Assembly: GCF_029167235.1 (NCBI RefSeq) | Contig: NZ_JARFTR010000287.1 | Coordinates: 39,583-103,582, forward strand | DNA: 64,000 bases | Reading direction: 5' to 3' | From: Kamptonema sp. UHCC 0994 | Lineage (GTDB): Bacteria > Cyanobacteriota > Cyanobacteriia > Cyanobacteriales > Microcoleaceae | In this document: positions 49,509 through 60,542 of the stretch, one piece after another | Numbering within the stretch: position 1 is the first letter of the stretch | How the letters are laid out: each line of letters begins with the position of its first letter | Notes under the pieces: model-generated | What the model was told of the DNA's origin: nothing | Seen by the model: only the letters and a program-made list of their open reading frames with translations | The model's database searches: none | Position numbers and translations under genes: made by a program

Positions 49509-50898
49509 ATGACCATGAATGATAAAATGTTAACTCCAGGACAGGTTTTACAAGGTAAATATACGATTGAGAAAGAGCTTGGGAGGGGTGGATTTGCAAT
49601 CACTTATCTTGCCAAAAACAGAGGGGGTGATAAGATGGCAATCAAAATTTTAAAAGACCTCGATCCAATTCAGACCGATTACTCAAAAAACAAGAATAAT
49701 TTCTTGAATGAAGCATTAAAGCTAAAAACGGTTGAGCATCCTAATATTGTTAAGGTTTACGAAATACTAGAAGAAGATAACAATATTATAGGGATAGTTA
49801 TGGAGTATATTGAAGGCGAAAGTTTAAATGGTAAACAACTAAAAGAACCTAAAGCAATAGTGTATATTCATCAAGTTGGAGACGCACTACTCCAGAGCAG
49901 TTCATAATTGCCCTCTAAAAGAGCCACAAGAAATCAATCCGCAAATTAGTAGCAATACAAACATAGCAATTATGTTAGGGTTAGAATTGAAACCTGAAGA
50001 TCGACCTCATTCAATAAAAGAGTTTTTGGAACTGCTAGATTCTCCGATCGGACAAAATTATTTAGATGGAAAGCGGGAACAAAAAAATATTAACCAATTA
50101 CGAGTTAATTCATCGCCTGAATCCGATATCGGCATCCGTGTTTTTTCTATAAATGAGTTAGCTAAATATAAAGATAAGGCAAACAATGCAATTCCCGATC
50201 TAATCAATTACTTAAAAGAAAAAGATGGTATAATTTTTGGGGCTGCCGAGTCTACTTTAAGTCAGATCGGCTCAGCAGCACCACTTCTTGCAAAAGTAAT
50301 GAATGACAAAAATGAGTCTGTTGAAATTAGGAGACGCACTGCTAATATTGTATGGAGAATTGGTGCAGAGAATAACGCAGCAGTACCCGAACTCATAGAG
50401 GCTGTTGGAGATGCAGATCCAGTAATAAGCTGGTGCGCTATTGTCACTATTGGAAAAATTGGTTTAGAAGCACGAGATGCTATTCCTGCCCTTATTAAGA
50501 AATTAGGGGCTAAAGAAACCGAGATTCGGGCTTATAGTGCTTATGCTTTGGGACGAATAGGGCAAGATGCTCAAGAAGCGATCCCAGATTTACTAAAACT
50601 TATAAATGGAAATGAATTAGACGCGGTTATTCTTGCTTCCCTTGAGGCTTTAAAAGCGATTGGATATGATATAAAAGAAATAAAGTTTTCAAGGGATGGG
50701 AAAGAAACTTCCGGGGAGGAATATGTAATATTTGCTAGAGAAGAGCAACGCAATAAACAAAAAGAAGAGAACAAGCCTGATATTAGAATTTCGTGGAATG
50801 TATTTAGGACTATGGATACACCTCCTCAAATAAAAAGTGAATGGTCAGAGCAGGCTATTTACGCGGGGCAGAAATTGGAGTGGGTAAAACGGGGATAG
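49509..50898 (+). pseudogene. Ser/Thr kinase-HEAT protein with catalytic core deleted
   Basis: The first 120 codons hold the kinase N-lobe (GKYTIEKELGRGGFAITYLA, AIKIL, hinge IVMEYIEGESLNG) and stop at 49907. A second frame, usable from about 49915, resumes at the end of the C-lobe (KEPQEINPQISSNTNIAIML, GLELKPEDRPHSIKEFLELL) and continues into HEAT-like repeats (GDADPVISWCAIVTIGKIGL). The HRDLKPxN loop, DFG and activation segment, roughly 130 residues, are missing. It cannot phosphorylate. The HEAT half might still be made from an internal start. Confidence 0.8.
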
Positions 50899-50974
50899 TG
50901 ATACGGGTAAAATATGATAAAATGTGAAGTTTTGTGTATGATTCTCTTAAGATAGCGATCGCTGTATTTGCTAT

Positions 50975-51658
50975 CTAAAAGTCTTCTTCTAACGCATTAC
51001 CGTTATCGCGTAACCAGTTCTTAGCAAGTTGATAATTTGGGACTTGGACGGCGACTATATTCCAAAATGTTGAAGTGTGATTACTTTCTAACAGATGGGC
51101 TAATTCGTGAACAATCACATAATCTATGACAAACATGGGGGCTTTAATCAGTCGCCAGTTGAAATTTACGTTGTTCTTGGACGTACAGGAACCCCAACGA
51201 TATTTGCTATCGGTGATTTTTGCTAGGTTAAACTCTACACCCATACGTACTGCATGAAGTTGAACGCGAGGTAAAATCGTTTCTTTGGCTTGTTGGATGT
51301 ACCAGTTCTTAAAAACTTCACCGCGCTGCTTTGCTTGTGCTTTGGGCACTAAAAAACGATTATTAATAAATTGAATTTCTTCGCTACTATCTGATAGTTC
51401 TAATTGATAATTACGCCCCAAATAAGGCAAAGACTCGCCATTAACTAATTCTTTCCCTGGTGGGGAGAGAGGCGGATGATACTTTTGTTCGTGGTGGGTT
51501 TTTTCATAAAGCCATAGTTTTCGTGATTCTACAACTTCCTGAATTTTTTCGAGGTCTGTGCCAGTGGGTGCTTTAACAACAATAGAGCGATCTCGCTCAA
51601 CAGTAATAGTTAGCTTTTTGCGTTTAGGAGAATAGACAATCTCGTAGTCAAGTTTCAT
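50975..51658 (-). CDS. YgjP/SprT-like zinc metallopeptidase (DUF45)
   Basis: The 227-aa protein has IVVKAPTGTDLEKIQEVVES at the start, the zinc site VIVHELAHLLESNHTSTFWN (HELAH about residues 187-191) and SKYRWGSCTSKNNVNFNWRL. Genes of this family are frequently found next to type I hsdR, and here it is 20 bp downstream of hsdR on the same strand. It probably belongs to the restriction operon. Its role, perhaps turnover of the complex, is unproven. Confidence 0.85.
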   Translation of the reverse strand: MKLDYEIVYSPKRKKLTITVERDRSIVVKAPTGTDLEKIQEVVESRKLWLYEKTHHEQKYHPPLSPPGKELVNGESLPYLGRNYQLELSDSSEEIQFINNRFLVPKAQAKQRGEVFKNWYIQQAKETILPRVQLHAVRMGVEFNLAKITDSKYRWGSCTSKNNVNFNWRLIKAPMFVIDYVIVHELAHLLESNHTSTFWNIVAVQVPNYQLAKNWLRDNGNALEEDF

Positions 51659-51678
51659 TTTAGTTGAGTCAGTCTAGT

Positions 51679-54600
51679 TTAATCCGCGTATAAAATTGTA
51701 TCATTATTTTTCTTAGCTAATTCCATTACTCGCGAAATAATCTGATTGCGATTTTGAAAGATGTTGGGTAATTTTATAAATTCAGGTGATAACAGGATTT
51801 TTTGAATCTCAGACTTGAGTTTATTACAGGCTGGAATACTTTCCCAGAAACCAGTTAGTTGCAATTCTTGTTCGATTACTATAAACACTTGTTGAGTTAG
51901 TGCTACGTTCTGGGCAATTTGATTTTCATCCAGTTCTGTATCGCCAAAACATTCACTTTTGAACATCCGAAAAAATGGCATTTGTTTTTTCTTGTGCAAT
52001 CCATAAGTAGGCTCGTTTTCGGCATTTTTAAGGCGCTGACGTAGCTTTTCTAACTCTGCGTAGATTGCCTGCCAATTGTCTTTGAATTGTTCGAGGATTT
52101 CTGCAAGGGCGGCGGCAAAAGAGGCTTGTAGGTCGGGGTCATCATCTAGTTCGATATCGATGTGGTGACGAATAGCGTGTTCGACGACGGCAGCTTTGGT
52201 TTTAGCACGATCGCGCTTGCTGACTTCACGCTCAAAGTTATCATCTAAAATAGAAATCGGCTTAATTTTGAGATCGATACCTTGGGAAATTAGGTAAGCA
52301 TCGGTAATTGCTCGTAGTTTTGCGGGGATGCCTTTCATACTCAGGCGAGAATCACGAAAGTGATTGCTAGCTTGCAGGTTAATGTTAGTTAATACCTGAT
52401 AGTCAGACATAAACGCAAGGGCTTCTTTAGCGGGGAAAACTAAGTTAAGGCTGCGAGTAAATTGTTTGAATGCTAGAATAAACTCAAAGCGAATGTCTTC
52501 ATCGTAAAATAGATCGAAAAAGGCATCAACATCGGTTAGGTCAGTTAGTCCATTTTCGGCAAGCATTTCCATTATCGCCCGATGGTCTGCTTCTAACTGG
52601 CGAATTTCTGCTTCGGGAAAACTGAGGGTGTTTTCGACTTCTTTTTGTTCGCGTTCGTCGTAGTTATCGAGTGCTTTTTTGAGGTGATGCCCAATGCCTA
52701 CATAATCGACAACAAAGCCTTTTTCTTTATCCGCACCACCGACACGGTTAACACGGGCGATCGCCTGTAACAAACTATGAGCTTGGATAACTTTATCGAG
52801 ATACATCACCTGTTCGATAGGGGCATCAAAGCCTGTCAATAGCATATTGTTAACAATGACAATGCCGATTTCACCTGTAATCCCACTATCTTCGCTATCA
52901 AAGGGTAGTTTAAAGCTTTTGATGGTAGTCTTGTGTTTGGAAGAGTTAGAGTATGCTTTGAGGTGAGGTAAATCGTTGTTATTACCAGAAATAACTACAT
53001 CAGTTTTGAGTTTTTTGAGGCGTTCGAGGTTGAGATTATGGGGGTTAGATATTTCTAGTTGAGTAATGGTATTGGTTAGAGCAAGATCGAGGTGAGTTTT
53101 ATAGCGGACGGCGGCTTCGCGAGAGGTGGCTACGACTTGGGCTTTGTAACCATTGGGAAAGATTGATTGCAGATAATGGGTTATGATATCCTTGGCTTTG
53201 GCGGTAATGGTTGATTCAGCTTCTAAGTAAGCATCGCGGGAACCATAGCCCAAGATTTGAAGGCGCTCGGTAAGGTTGTATTCGCTAAAAACATCTGCAA
53301 AAGCGCTGTCCATACCTGATTTGTCTGGTATTTCTGCGTTATGGGTACGACCTTCGTAAACTATCTCTAAAGTGACTTTATCGGCAATTGATTGGCGCAT
53401 GGTGTACTTGTCGATGTAATCGCCAAAAACACGCTCGGTTTTGTCGATCGGGGTTCCGGTGTAGCCAATGCGAGAGGCGTTAGGGATGGCTTTGTCGAGA
53501 TTGGCTCCCAGGAGGCTATATTGCGATCGGTGTGCCTCGTCGGTCATTACTAGAATGTTGGTGCTGGGGTTAAGTTCGGGAAAAGTTTCCTGTAAGTCAC
53601 GCTCTTGGAATTTATGGATCATTGCCATGACGAGATCCGAGGAGTCGCTACGCAGGAGTTCCTTAAGTTTGGCAATACTGTCGGCGGGTTTGACGGTGAA
53701 ACCGATGTTTTGACCAGTTTCTGCTAATTGTTGCTCTAATTGGGTGCGATCGGTGATAAATACCACTTTCCACTGGGAGAGGTTGGGATGGCGGTACATA
53801 GCTCTTACCATAAACATCATGGTGAGGGACTTGCCTGAGCCTTGGGTATGCCAAATGATGCCGCTACGCGATCGCCCAGTTGTGCCTTCTAGGAGGCGCT
53901 GCACGGCTTTTTTGACGGCGCGAAACTGTTGATAGCGCCCGACAATTTTGATAGTTTCGCCTTTGTCGCTAACGGAGAAGAGGGTGAAGTTGCGGATGAT
54001 TTCTAGGAGGTTATTATGGTCAAGCATTCCCGCTACGAGGCGTTGCTGATCGTTGGGGCTACTGGCTCCATGAGCTAAGTCTTCAAGGGTGCGCGGGTAG
54101 GGATCTGCCCAACGATAAAAGTATTTTTCGATGTGGGTGGAAATGGTGCCAAATTTGGCTTCGTTACGACAGGTAACTATTAGAAACTGGTTATACCAAA
54201 ACAGAGGGGCGCTGCCTTCGCCTTTGGCTCCGCGCTGTTCGCTGTAGCGCATTAGTTGGTCTATTGCTTCGGGGATTGGGTCGTGTACTTTGGGGGATTT
54301 ACACTCAATGACGACGATGGGTAAGCCGTTGAGAAATAGGACAATATCGGGAATGATGTGGTGTTCTGTGCCGAGAATGCGGATTTTGAATTGGCAAATG
54401 GCGATAAAGCAGTTATTGCTGGTATGAGTAAAGTCTACAAATTTGACAGTGGGGCTTTTTTCGCCTGTCTTGCGATTTTCGGAGACGCTGGTATTTTCTT
54501 GGAGTAGGGTGAAGAGATGGCGGTTATTTTCGAGGAGGTTATTACTGGGGAAATTAGCGATAAGTTGTTTAATGACTTCTTCGATTTGGTCAGTTTCGAG

Positions 54601-54810
54601 CCAAGGGTTAATTACCTGAAGTTGTTGGCGCAAAATTGGCAATAGGACGACTTCGGTGAAGTTTTCGCGATCGCTATCTTGGGGTTTTTGGTGTTTGTCG
54701 AGGTCGCGTACTTGCCAGCCTAAGCCAGTTAATTGATCTAGCAATGGCTTTTCGACGTGGTTGCGTTCGTCAAGTTTGATAGCGGTTGTGGTTTTATCTA
54801 GAGTAGGCAT
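51679..54810 (-). CDS. hsdR: Type I restriction endonuclease subunit R
   Basis: The 1043-aa motor-nuclease subunit has an N-terminal PD-(D/E)XK nuclease (PDIVLFLNGLPIVVIECKSP). The SF2 motor has Walker A HTQGSGKSLTMMF (about residue 320), motif II VMTDEAHRSQY (about 421), motif III YTGTPIDKTERVFGDYID and VIVNNMLLTGFDAPIEQVMY. A helical C-terminal region binds the methylase complex. All motifs are intact and the length is normal. It is separated from hsdS by the CBASS pair. Confidence 0.95.
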   Translation of the reverse strand: MPTLDKTTTAIKLDERNHVEKPLLDQLTGLGWQVRDLDKHQKPQDSDRENFTEVVLLPILRQQLQVINPWLETDQIEEVIKQLIANFPSNNLLENNRHLFTLLQENTSVSENRKTGEKSPTVKFVDFTHTSNNCFIAICQFKIRILGTEHHIIPDIVLFLNGLPIVVIECKSPKVHDPIPEAIDQLMRYSEQRGAKGEGSAPLFWYNQFLIVTCRNEAKFGTISTHIEKYFYRWADPYPRTLEDLAHGASSPNDQQRLVAGMLDHNNLLEIIRNFTLFSVSDKGETIKIVGRYQQFRAVKKAVQRLLEGTTGRSRSGIIWHTQGSGKSLTMMFMVRAMYRHPNLSQWKVVFITDRTQLEQQLAETGQNIGFTVKPADSIAKLKELLRSDSSDLVMAMIHKFQERDLQETFPELNPSTNILVMTDEAHRSQYSLLGANLDKAIPNASRIGYTGTPIDKTERVFGDYIDKYTMRQSIADKVTLEIVYEGRTHNAEIPDKSGMDSAFADVFSEYNLTERLQILGYGSRDAYLEAESTITAKAKDIITHYLQSIFPNGYKAQVVATSREAAVRYKTHLDLALTNTITQLEISNPHNLNLERLKKLKTDVVISGNNNDLPHLKAYSNSSKHKTTIKSFKLPFDSEDSGITGEIGIVIVNNMLLTGFDAPIEQVMYLDKVIQAHSLLQAIARVNRVGGADKEKGFVVDYVGIGHHLKKALDNYDEREQKEVENTLSFPEAEIRQLEADHRAIMEMLAENGLTDLTDVDAFFDLFYDEDIRFEFILAFKQFTRSLNLVFPAKEALAFMSDYQVLTNINLQASNHFRDSRLSMKGIPAKLRAITDAYLISQGIDLKIKPISILDDNFEREVSKRDRAKTKAAVVEHAIRHHIDIELDDDPDLQASFAAALAEILEQFKDNWQAIYAELEKLRQRLKNAENEPTYGLHKKKQMPFFRMFKSECFGDTELDENQIAQNVALTQQVFIVIEQELQLTGFWESIPACNKLKSEIQKILLSPEFIKLPNIFQNRNQIISRVMELAKKNNDTILYAD

Positions 54811-54827
54811 AACGTTGTGGAAAGTTT

Positions 54828-55478
54828 TTATTGGTCTTTCATCGGATGTTCTCCGAGGTCATTTGGATATTCATCAAGCCTTTCTCTACAGTGAAATATT
54901 AACTCTACTTCACCTGTTGTTTTTCGGCTTGTCCAATAAGTACCACGAAGTTTATTGACAGGATTACCAATAATATCTAAAACAATTGTTCCCTGATGAG
55001 GCTGACTACGTTCTGCAACGGATACTGAAGGATTGCTTACATAGCAGTATCCAAGCTTCCGTAACTGCTCATCGCTATCTAACCAAAAGTCTGCGAAATG
55101 GCTGCTGCTAGTCATCTCTGCCGTTCGCATAACACAACTGATTCTCGAAAAAGATTGTTTAATTGTTAGAATTACGGGTATCGGACCGGGTATTTCACCT
55201 GTTTTTGGGTTTTTCCATGTTGTTTGGATGTTTCCTTGCCACGTTCCTTCGATATAAGGAAATGGCACAAGCCAAGCTTGAAATACCGACCACTTCCAGG
55301 CATATTTAGTAAAGCCTAGCCATAGTATTAACAGAATAGGAATTGTTTTGTAGGCTATCTTTACTGTACTCCAGACATCAACTATTTCTTCATTTGTTAT
55401 TAGTGCAATCGCAGCAAAGCAAATTGCAAACAGAGTGAAGATAAAATAAGCAAAAGGCTTAGTCTTAAAATTTTTCAT
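54828..55478 (-). CDS. cap15: Cap15 CBASS effector (2TM plus beta-barrel)
   Basis: The 216-aa effector has two N-terminal transmembrane helices, about 9-28 (FAYFIFTLFAICFAAIALIT) and about 44-62 (TIPILLILWLGFTKYAWKW). A beta-strand-rich domain follows, starting PYIEGTWQGNIQTTW and ending in LRGTYWTSRKTTGEVELIFH. This is the SMODS-associating 2TM beta-strand-rich architecture, which binds a cyclic dinucleotide and disrupts the inner membrane. The ATG overlaps the CD-NTase stop by 4 bp. It lies 17 bp before hsdR. Confidence 0.85.
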   Translation of the reverse strand: MKNFKTKPFAYFIFTLFAICFAAIALITNEEIVDVWSTVKIAYKTIPILLILWLGFTKYAWKWSVFQAWLVPFPYIEGTWQGNIQTTWKNPKTGEIPGPIPVILTIKQSFSRISCVMRTAEMTSSSHFADFWLDSDEQLRKLGYCYVSNPSVSVAERSQPHQGTIVLDIIGNPVNKLRGTYWTSRKTTGEVELIFHCRERLDEYPNDLGEHPMKDQ

Positions 55479-56377
55479 AGATACCCTATTCGATCCCAGG
55501 CTGCTTGGAGGAATTGATTTGCTTGCTTACGTGTCCAAGGTTGAGAAGTCCTGAAAAGGTATTTTAACTCATTGACTTCGCCCCATTCAGAACAATCTGC
55601 ATCATTACTTGTTCGATTCCCGACATCTGCGATAATATATCGAAGAATCTCAGTGTATGTTTCCTTTTGGTATGCTTTAATATCAGCATTCCAAACAAGG
55701 CATTCAATAAGAAATGAAGGACAGTTTTTAGCTTCTACTATGTTCTCGTCTTGCATTTTGTCTCGCAGTCGTTTTAGGATGCGGATAAGCCGTTTATATT
55801 TTCGATTTGTACTAAGGTTTCTACTAATACCATTATCGTAAGTTTGTTGGGGCCAATTTTTTATTAAACCTCCTTTGTCCGGCTTAAATGCTACACCTGA
55901 AAGATAATTATGAGTACCGTCTGAATTTTTTTCCCCAGTATAACACCGATGCTCAAATGTTGGCACTACATCTGCATCAATTCGATAGGTGTTTTGATGG
56001 ACATCAAAAGCCTTGTTGCCACGTGTAACGCCAGATTTTCCAAAATAATTGACAAGAGCCTTACCAACTATATCTTTAAAGTCATAAAAAGACAGATTGC
56101 TATCAAAATTTCCAAAATTTTCTTTAATAGTGCCTTTAGGATACTCTGGAAAAAATGCTGAGTTATAACAAATGCAAATATCTACATCACTGTTCTGCCT
56201 AACATTTGTTCTTGCACGATAAGAACCTTGGGCAAAAACAGAAATATCTAGATATGAAATATCTGCATCAGCCTTTATTGCTTTACGCACAAGTCTTTCT
56301 GCATTATCACACTTCTCAGATTCCGTTTTGGAGGGTCCTTTAGACCATGATATGAAAGTATCCTCTGTTATATTCAT
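55475..56377 (-). CDS. CBASS CD-NTase (cyclic nucleotide synthase)
   Basis: The 300-aa cGAS/DncV-like enzyme makes the messenger that triggers Cap15. The nucleotidyltransferase signature GSYRARTNVRQNSDVDICI places GS at 51-52 and the metal-binding Asp residues at 64 and 66. The third acid is in YRIDADVVP (D134/D136). A helical OAS1-like C-terminal domain follows. No HORMA, TRIP13 or ubiquitin-like ancillary genes are present, so this is a minimal two-gene (type I) CBASS. It starts 8 bp after hsdS, within the restriction operon. Confidence 0.88.
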   Translation of the reverse strand: MNITEDTFISWSKGPSKTESEKCDNAERLVRKAIKADADISYLDISVFAQGSYRARTNVRQNSDVDICICYNSAFFPEYPKGTIKENFGNFDSNLSFYDFKDIVGKALVNYFGKSGVTRGNKAFDVHQNTYRIDADVVPTFEHRCYTGEKNSDGTHNYLSGVAFKPDKGGLIKNWPQQTYDNGISRNLSTNRKYKRLIRILKRLRDKMQDENIVEAKNCPSFLIECLVWNADIKAYQKETYTEILRYIIADVGNRTSNDADCSEWGEVNELKYLFRTSQPWTRKQANQFLQAAWDRIGYL

Positions 56378-56385
56378 ACACCAAT

Positions 56386-57675
56386 TTACTCCTTGTTCAA
56401 TGAGGTAACGCGGACTTTACCCGTGAGTAAGCCTTGCATAAGTCCAGTTTTTTGCCGTTTTTGTTTTGAGAGACTTCTTTTTTCTTCTTCAATCCTCATT
56501 TCTAATGAATCAAGAGTTGAGCATATTTGAATTTGCTCAGATAGTTTAGGGATTCTAACGGGTACAGATCCAAGAAATTGCACTCCAAGAGTTGGAACAC
56601 CACTATTACTATTCATTCGCTTATCAAGTTGGTCAAAAAAATCACGAAATCTCACAAGCCATAGAAGATAATGTGATTCTAATAGCTGTTCATCACGTTT
56701 CTTAAAGATAACTACTGTATGGCTAAATACTTTTTCTGATTCACCATAATATCTTGCAAAACCGAGTCTTCCTTTTCTCGCAAAAACTACATCCGTTTGG
56801 GAAAAATTACACCTTTGATTTTGTTGCTCGAAAACATAGAAAGGTACTTTTTCTGAAACAGATAAGTCAAAATCATTATCTCCAACAAAATTTTCTGTTG
56901 AAGCAATAGGAACACCGATATCAGATGAAGGTGGATACCTATGACTAGGATTTGGGTCAATAATTAGGGATACTTCTCGTAATTCTTTTACTTCCCATTC
57001 TACGGGAATACGCCCGATCGCGGAATCTTTAAACTCATGGGTGGTTTCGCTGCGGATGTTGCCGTTTTCGTCGATGCCTTTGGTGAGTAATTCCTGCATC
57101 AGTCCGGTTTTGATTCGCTGCTGCTTGGCAATGATGGCTTCGGTTTGGGCGATCGCGCGATCAATGGTCGAAAGAACCGTAGCAATTTGTTTTTGTTCTT
57201 CTTTTGGCGGTGTTAAAATTTCAACCGACTCAATCGCTCCAATGGGAAGCCCAAAGCGTGTAGAACCACTAGCATGAAGGGCAAAATAATTAGCTACTCG
57301 TGAAGTTGAAAGATATTTAGAGAGAAAGATAGAATCAATTTTTTCATTGTCAGGCCGAATTAGTGCCAGATGATAACCACAAACTAAGTTATCTATTTGC
57401 TCATATATAACGGTAGGAATGCCAATATCATCAGGAGTTTCTGAGTCTTTGGTAATAATTACATCTCCAATATTTAAACCAAATCGCTCAAGCTCTGCAT
57501 CATTTGCAGAACCTTTCATAAACTGAATTGAACCAGTAATATAGTCATTTGCATAAACATCCATGTAGTTGCAAAGCTTTACAGGGCGTTCGCTAGGATA
57601 GATTTTTTTGTCAACATTACTAACTCGTATATCAGCAAGATCGCGCAGCTTTTTAATATCCCAATTTTTCATCAT
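56386..57675 (-). CDS. hsdS: Type I restriction specificity subunit S
   Basis: The 429-aa protein has two target-recognition domains separated by conserved helices. The first TRD is at about 1-150, with [20 protein letters not shown] and [20 protein letters not shown] as the central helical spacer. The second is at about 220-385 and ends in [20 protein letters not shown] and [13 protein letters not shown]. It sets the bipartite DNA target. Tandem ATGs overlap the hsdM stop. Both TRDs appear complete. Confidence 0.93.
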   Translation of the reverse strand: MMKNWDIKKLRDLADIRVSNVDKKIYPSERPVKLCNYMDVYANDYITGSIQFMKGSANDAELERFGLNIGDVIITKDSETPDDIGIPTVIYEQIDNLVCGYHLALIRPDNEKIDSIFLSKYLSTSRVANYFALHASGSTRFGLPIGAIESVEILTPPKEEQKQIATVLSTIDRAIAQTEAIIAKQQRIKTGLMQELLTKGIDENGNIRSETTHEFKDSAIGRIPVEWEVKELREVSLIIDPNPSHRYPPSSDIGVPIASTENFVGDNDFDLSVSEKVPFYVFEQQNQRCNFSQTDVVFARKGRLGFARYYGESEKVFSHTVVIFKKRDEQLLESHYLLWLVRFRDFFDQLDKRMNSNSGVPTLGVQFLGSVPVRIPKLSEQIQICSTLDSLEMRIEEEKRSLSKQKRQKTGLMQGLLTGKVRVTSLNKE

Positions 57676-60353
57676 GCCAAATATCCCAACTTACTCAAAT
57701 AATCATTCAACTCCGCTAAAGTCTCCTCTCGCTCTGCCTCCAACTCCTGACTAGAAACCGCATACTTATCCCAAAGCTTCTCAACTAAAGCAATCAGCGC
57801 CCTTTTTGCCCCATTCAAATAGCGGGTTAATTGCTCCCTCACCCAATCATAGAGCTTCTGCAAAATCAACCCCTTCGCCTCCTCTGTCGTCAACTGCCCA
57901 CCAATCGCCACTAATAACCCATCAATGCGTGTCAGCCGTTTCTTTAGTGCCTCCTTATCCTTAGTCAACCGCGCCAGTTTCCCTTTATCATCTTTGTCAT
58001 TAGGTTTTAGCCCCGCCATTTCCGCCATCACTTGCTGAATCAATCCCTCAGTTTCTGCTCGAAACTCCTCCCCACCAACCCGCTTTAGCCGCAACTTTAT
58101 ATCTAACTCTGTCTGCTTCTCCCTGACATCCGCCTTCAACTCCTTGATCTGCTTCTCAAGCTTGGCGATCGCCTCGTATTCAGCCTTATACTTTGCCAAC
58201 TCCCGCGCCGCCGAAATACTTAGCACATTATTAATATCATCCATAAGATCGTCTATCAAATCCTTCAACACCTTCTTAATCGAAGTCGCCGTTACCGTCT
58301 CATCCTCCTCTGATTCATAACTCGCCACCTCCTGCGCCGTCTCAATCGCCTCACTCAGTTCCCCCTGAGTCCCACTAATTTGCCCTTCCAAATCCTCAAT
58401 CGCCCTCACCTCATCCTGAAAAAATGCCGCAATCAGATACTCATCAGGAATCAGGGTATGATGCCAACCAGTATTAATGATCGTTTTCAAATCATAGCGA
58501 ATCTGTTGCCACCAATTGACAAACACCCCCGCCGCCTGAAACTCATCCAACACCCCCAACCCAATCAGCTTATCCTTTAACCCCGTCAGCAACTCCCGCC
58601 GAACCTCTGGCATTTTCTTGCCTTCGCCCAACTGAGCAAAATCATCCCGTGCCACCTGCCACCAGTTTAAGAGTGCCTCATAGTGTTGATTAATAGTATT
58701 TTGGAGATTAGCATCCGCTTCCAACGTAGCCTTAATCGTAGACTTAGTAGCGATCGCCTCTACAAACGCCAAATAACCCTCACGCAATGGCCCAAACAAC
58801 GTCTTAGATTCCACCTTAAACCGGGCAAAATCTACCGCTTGGGCTGCAACTTCCGACTGGGGAATCCCACCAATCAAGTGAGCCGTCACATCTTCGGGTT
58901 CAGGTTCGGGCGTATTATCCACATAGCGGCGAATATTCAGATTGTAATCGTGCTGCTCAACAATTTCTTGCTTACTCACCAAACGGCTATATTTGGGATA
59001 CTCCTTTTTGTGGGTAAACACAAAATCAATTTTCTCAATATCTTCAGGGCGTAACTTATTCTGAGCCTTACCCTCCGCAAATTCGCGATCGGCATTCACA
59101 AATAAAATTTTATCCCGCAATTCATCGGGTTTGTTCTTATTCACCACCAAAACACAGGCAGGAATCCCAGTGCCATAAAACAACCCTGACGGTAAACTAA
59201 TAATCGCCTCAATGACATCATTCTCAATTAACTTTTCCCGAATCAGCTTCTCCTTACCCCCTCGAAATAACACCCCATGCGGCATAATTGTCGCCATGTG
59301 TCCGTCAGGTTTCAGACTAGCAATCATGTGCTGCACAAACATCAAATCGGCTTTTTTACCCGTCTCAGGGCAAAACTCCCAAAACCGATTGCTAAATTGC
59401 AAACTAGCCCGACTATAGTTCTGGGAAAAAGGAGGATTAGCCAAAACGCGATCGAACTTCCGAATTTGACCATTCTCTAAAATTTGTGGATCTTCGAGTG
59501 TATCCCCATTTTCAATCGTGAAACGGCTGATGTTGTGCAAAATCATATTCATGTTGCAAATTGACCAAACCGTACCATTAGAATCTTGACCATACAGAGC
59601 CAAATTATTCGGGTTTTGCCCCTGTTCTTCCACATACTGATAAGATTGGATTAAAAAGCCTCCTGACCCCACAGTTGGATCGTAAATTGTATTGCCCGCC
59701 TCTGGTTTAACCAGTTGCACCAAAAGCCGCACCACCTCAGACGGCGTATAAAACTCCCCCCCTTTTTTACCCGCACTATCGGCAAAATACTTAATCAGAT
59801 ACTCATAGGCTGCCCCTAGCAAATCGGGGAATTCAAAGTTATCGTTAACCAATACAAAATTAGGCTGATTAAAGTGATCGAGTAAGTCTTTCCACTTCTG
59901 ATCGGGAATCTTGGTTTTGCCCTTAATAGCATTAAAATTAATATTGTTTTTTAATACTCCCGCTAAGGCATCATTGGCATCTTCTACCGCCGCGATCGCC
60001 TTATTCAGCATATTGCCAATATCTTGCTTGAGATGCTTCAGTGGCGGCACTTGATTACCATCTTCATCTAACCAAGCTTCGTGCCAACGGGCGCGGGGTG
60101 GCACAAAAAACGTCTCGCCATAGGAAGTTTTATCTTCCAACAGTTCCGCTAACAATTTCGGGTCATCAATATGAGTATAGGTTTTTTTAACTTCGTTACG
60201 CTTCCGATCGAATTCATCCGACAAGCGTTTAATAAATAGCATTCCAAAGATAAATTCTTTGAACTCTGAAGCATCCATCTTACCGCGCAGAATATCGGCG
60301 GATTTGAAGAGAAAATTCTCTAATTGACTGAGAGTAATCTTATCTTGCTGCAA
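57672..60353 (-). CDS. hsdM: Type I methyltransferase subunit M with long coiled-coil extension
   Basis: The 893-aa N6-adenine methylase has an HsdM_N helical domain ([20 protein letters not shown]), [14 protein letters not shown], the AdoMet site DPTVGSGGF (225-233) and the catalytic NPPF (306-309). The usual subunit is about 500 aa. Here about 390 extra residues follow, including long charged helices (about 700-860, [20 protein letters not shown]). It starts with TTG and heads the hsdM-hsdS-CD-NTase-cap15-hsdR-ygjP operon. Confidence 0.93.
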   Translation of the reverse strand: MQQDKITLSQLENFLFKSADILRGKMDASEFKEFIFGMLFIKRLSDEFDRKRNEVKKTYTHIDDPKLLAELLEDKTSYGETFFVPPRARWHEAWLDEDGNQVPPLKHLKQDIGNMLNKAIAAVEDANDALAGVLKNNINFNAIKGKTKIPDQKWKDLLDHFNQPNFVLVNDNFEFPDLLGAAYEYLIKYFADSAGKKGGEFYTPSEVVRLLVQLVKPEAGNTIYDPTVGSGGFLIQSYQYVEEQGQNPNNLALYGQDSNGTVWSICNMNMILHNISRFTIENGDTLEDPQILENGQIRKFDRVLANPPFSQNYSRASLQFSNRFWEFCPETGKKADLMFVQHMIASLKPDGHMATIMPHGVLFRGGKEKLIREKLIENDVIEAIISLPSGLFYGTGIPACVLVVNKNKPDELRDKILFVNADREFAEGKAQNKLRPEDIEKIDFVFTHKKEYPKYSRLVSKQEIVEQHDYNLNIRRYVDNTPEPEPEDVTAHLIGGIPQSEVAAQAVDFARFKVESKTLFGPLREGYLAFVEAIATKSTIKATLEADANLQNTINQHYEALLNWWQVARDDFAQLGEGKKMPEVRRELLTGLKDKLIGLGVLDEFQAAGVFVNWWQQIRYDLKTIINTGWHHTLIPDEYLIAAFFQDEVRAIEDLEGQISGTQGELSEAIETAQEVASYESEEDETVTATSIKKVLKDLIDDLMDDINNVLSISAARELAKYKAEYEAIAKLEKQIKELKADVREKQTELDIKLRLKRVGGEEFRAETEGLIQQVMAEMAGLKPNDKDDKGKLARLTKDKEALKKRLTRIDGLLVAIGGQLTTEEAKGLILQKLYDWVREQLTRYLNGAKRALIALVEKLWDKYAVSSQELEAEREETLAELNDYLSKLGYLA

Positions 60354-60542
60354 GGTAATTTTTCCAACTCCTTAAGTTTTACTAAGCGATCGAGTGTAAG
60401 TCATATTTTGGCGATCGCATTGCGCCATCCCTGAACGTACACATTATAAAACGTTGTGTTAGTTTATAACTGTAGCAGAATAGGGACTCGCTTTTGCTGC
60501 CTTGTCCAGTTGACCAGATTCTACTCCCACCAAATTACAAAG

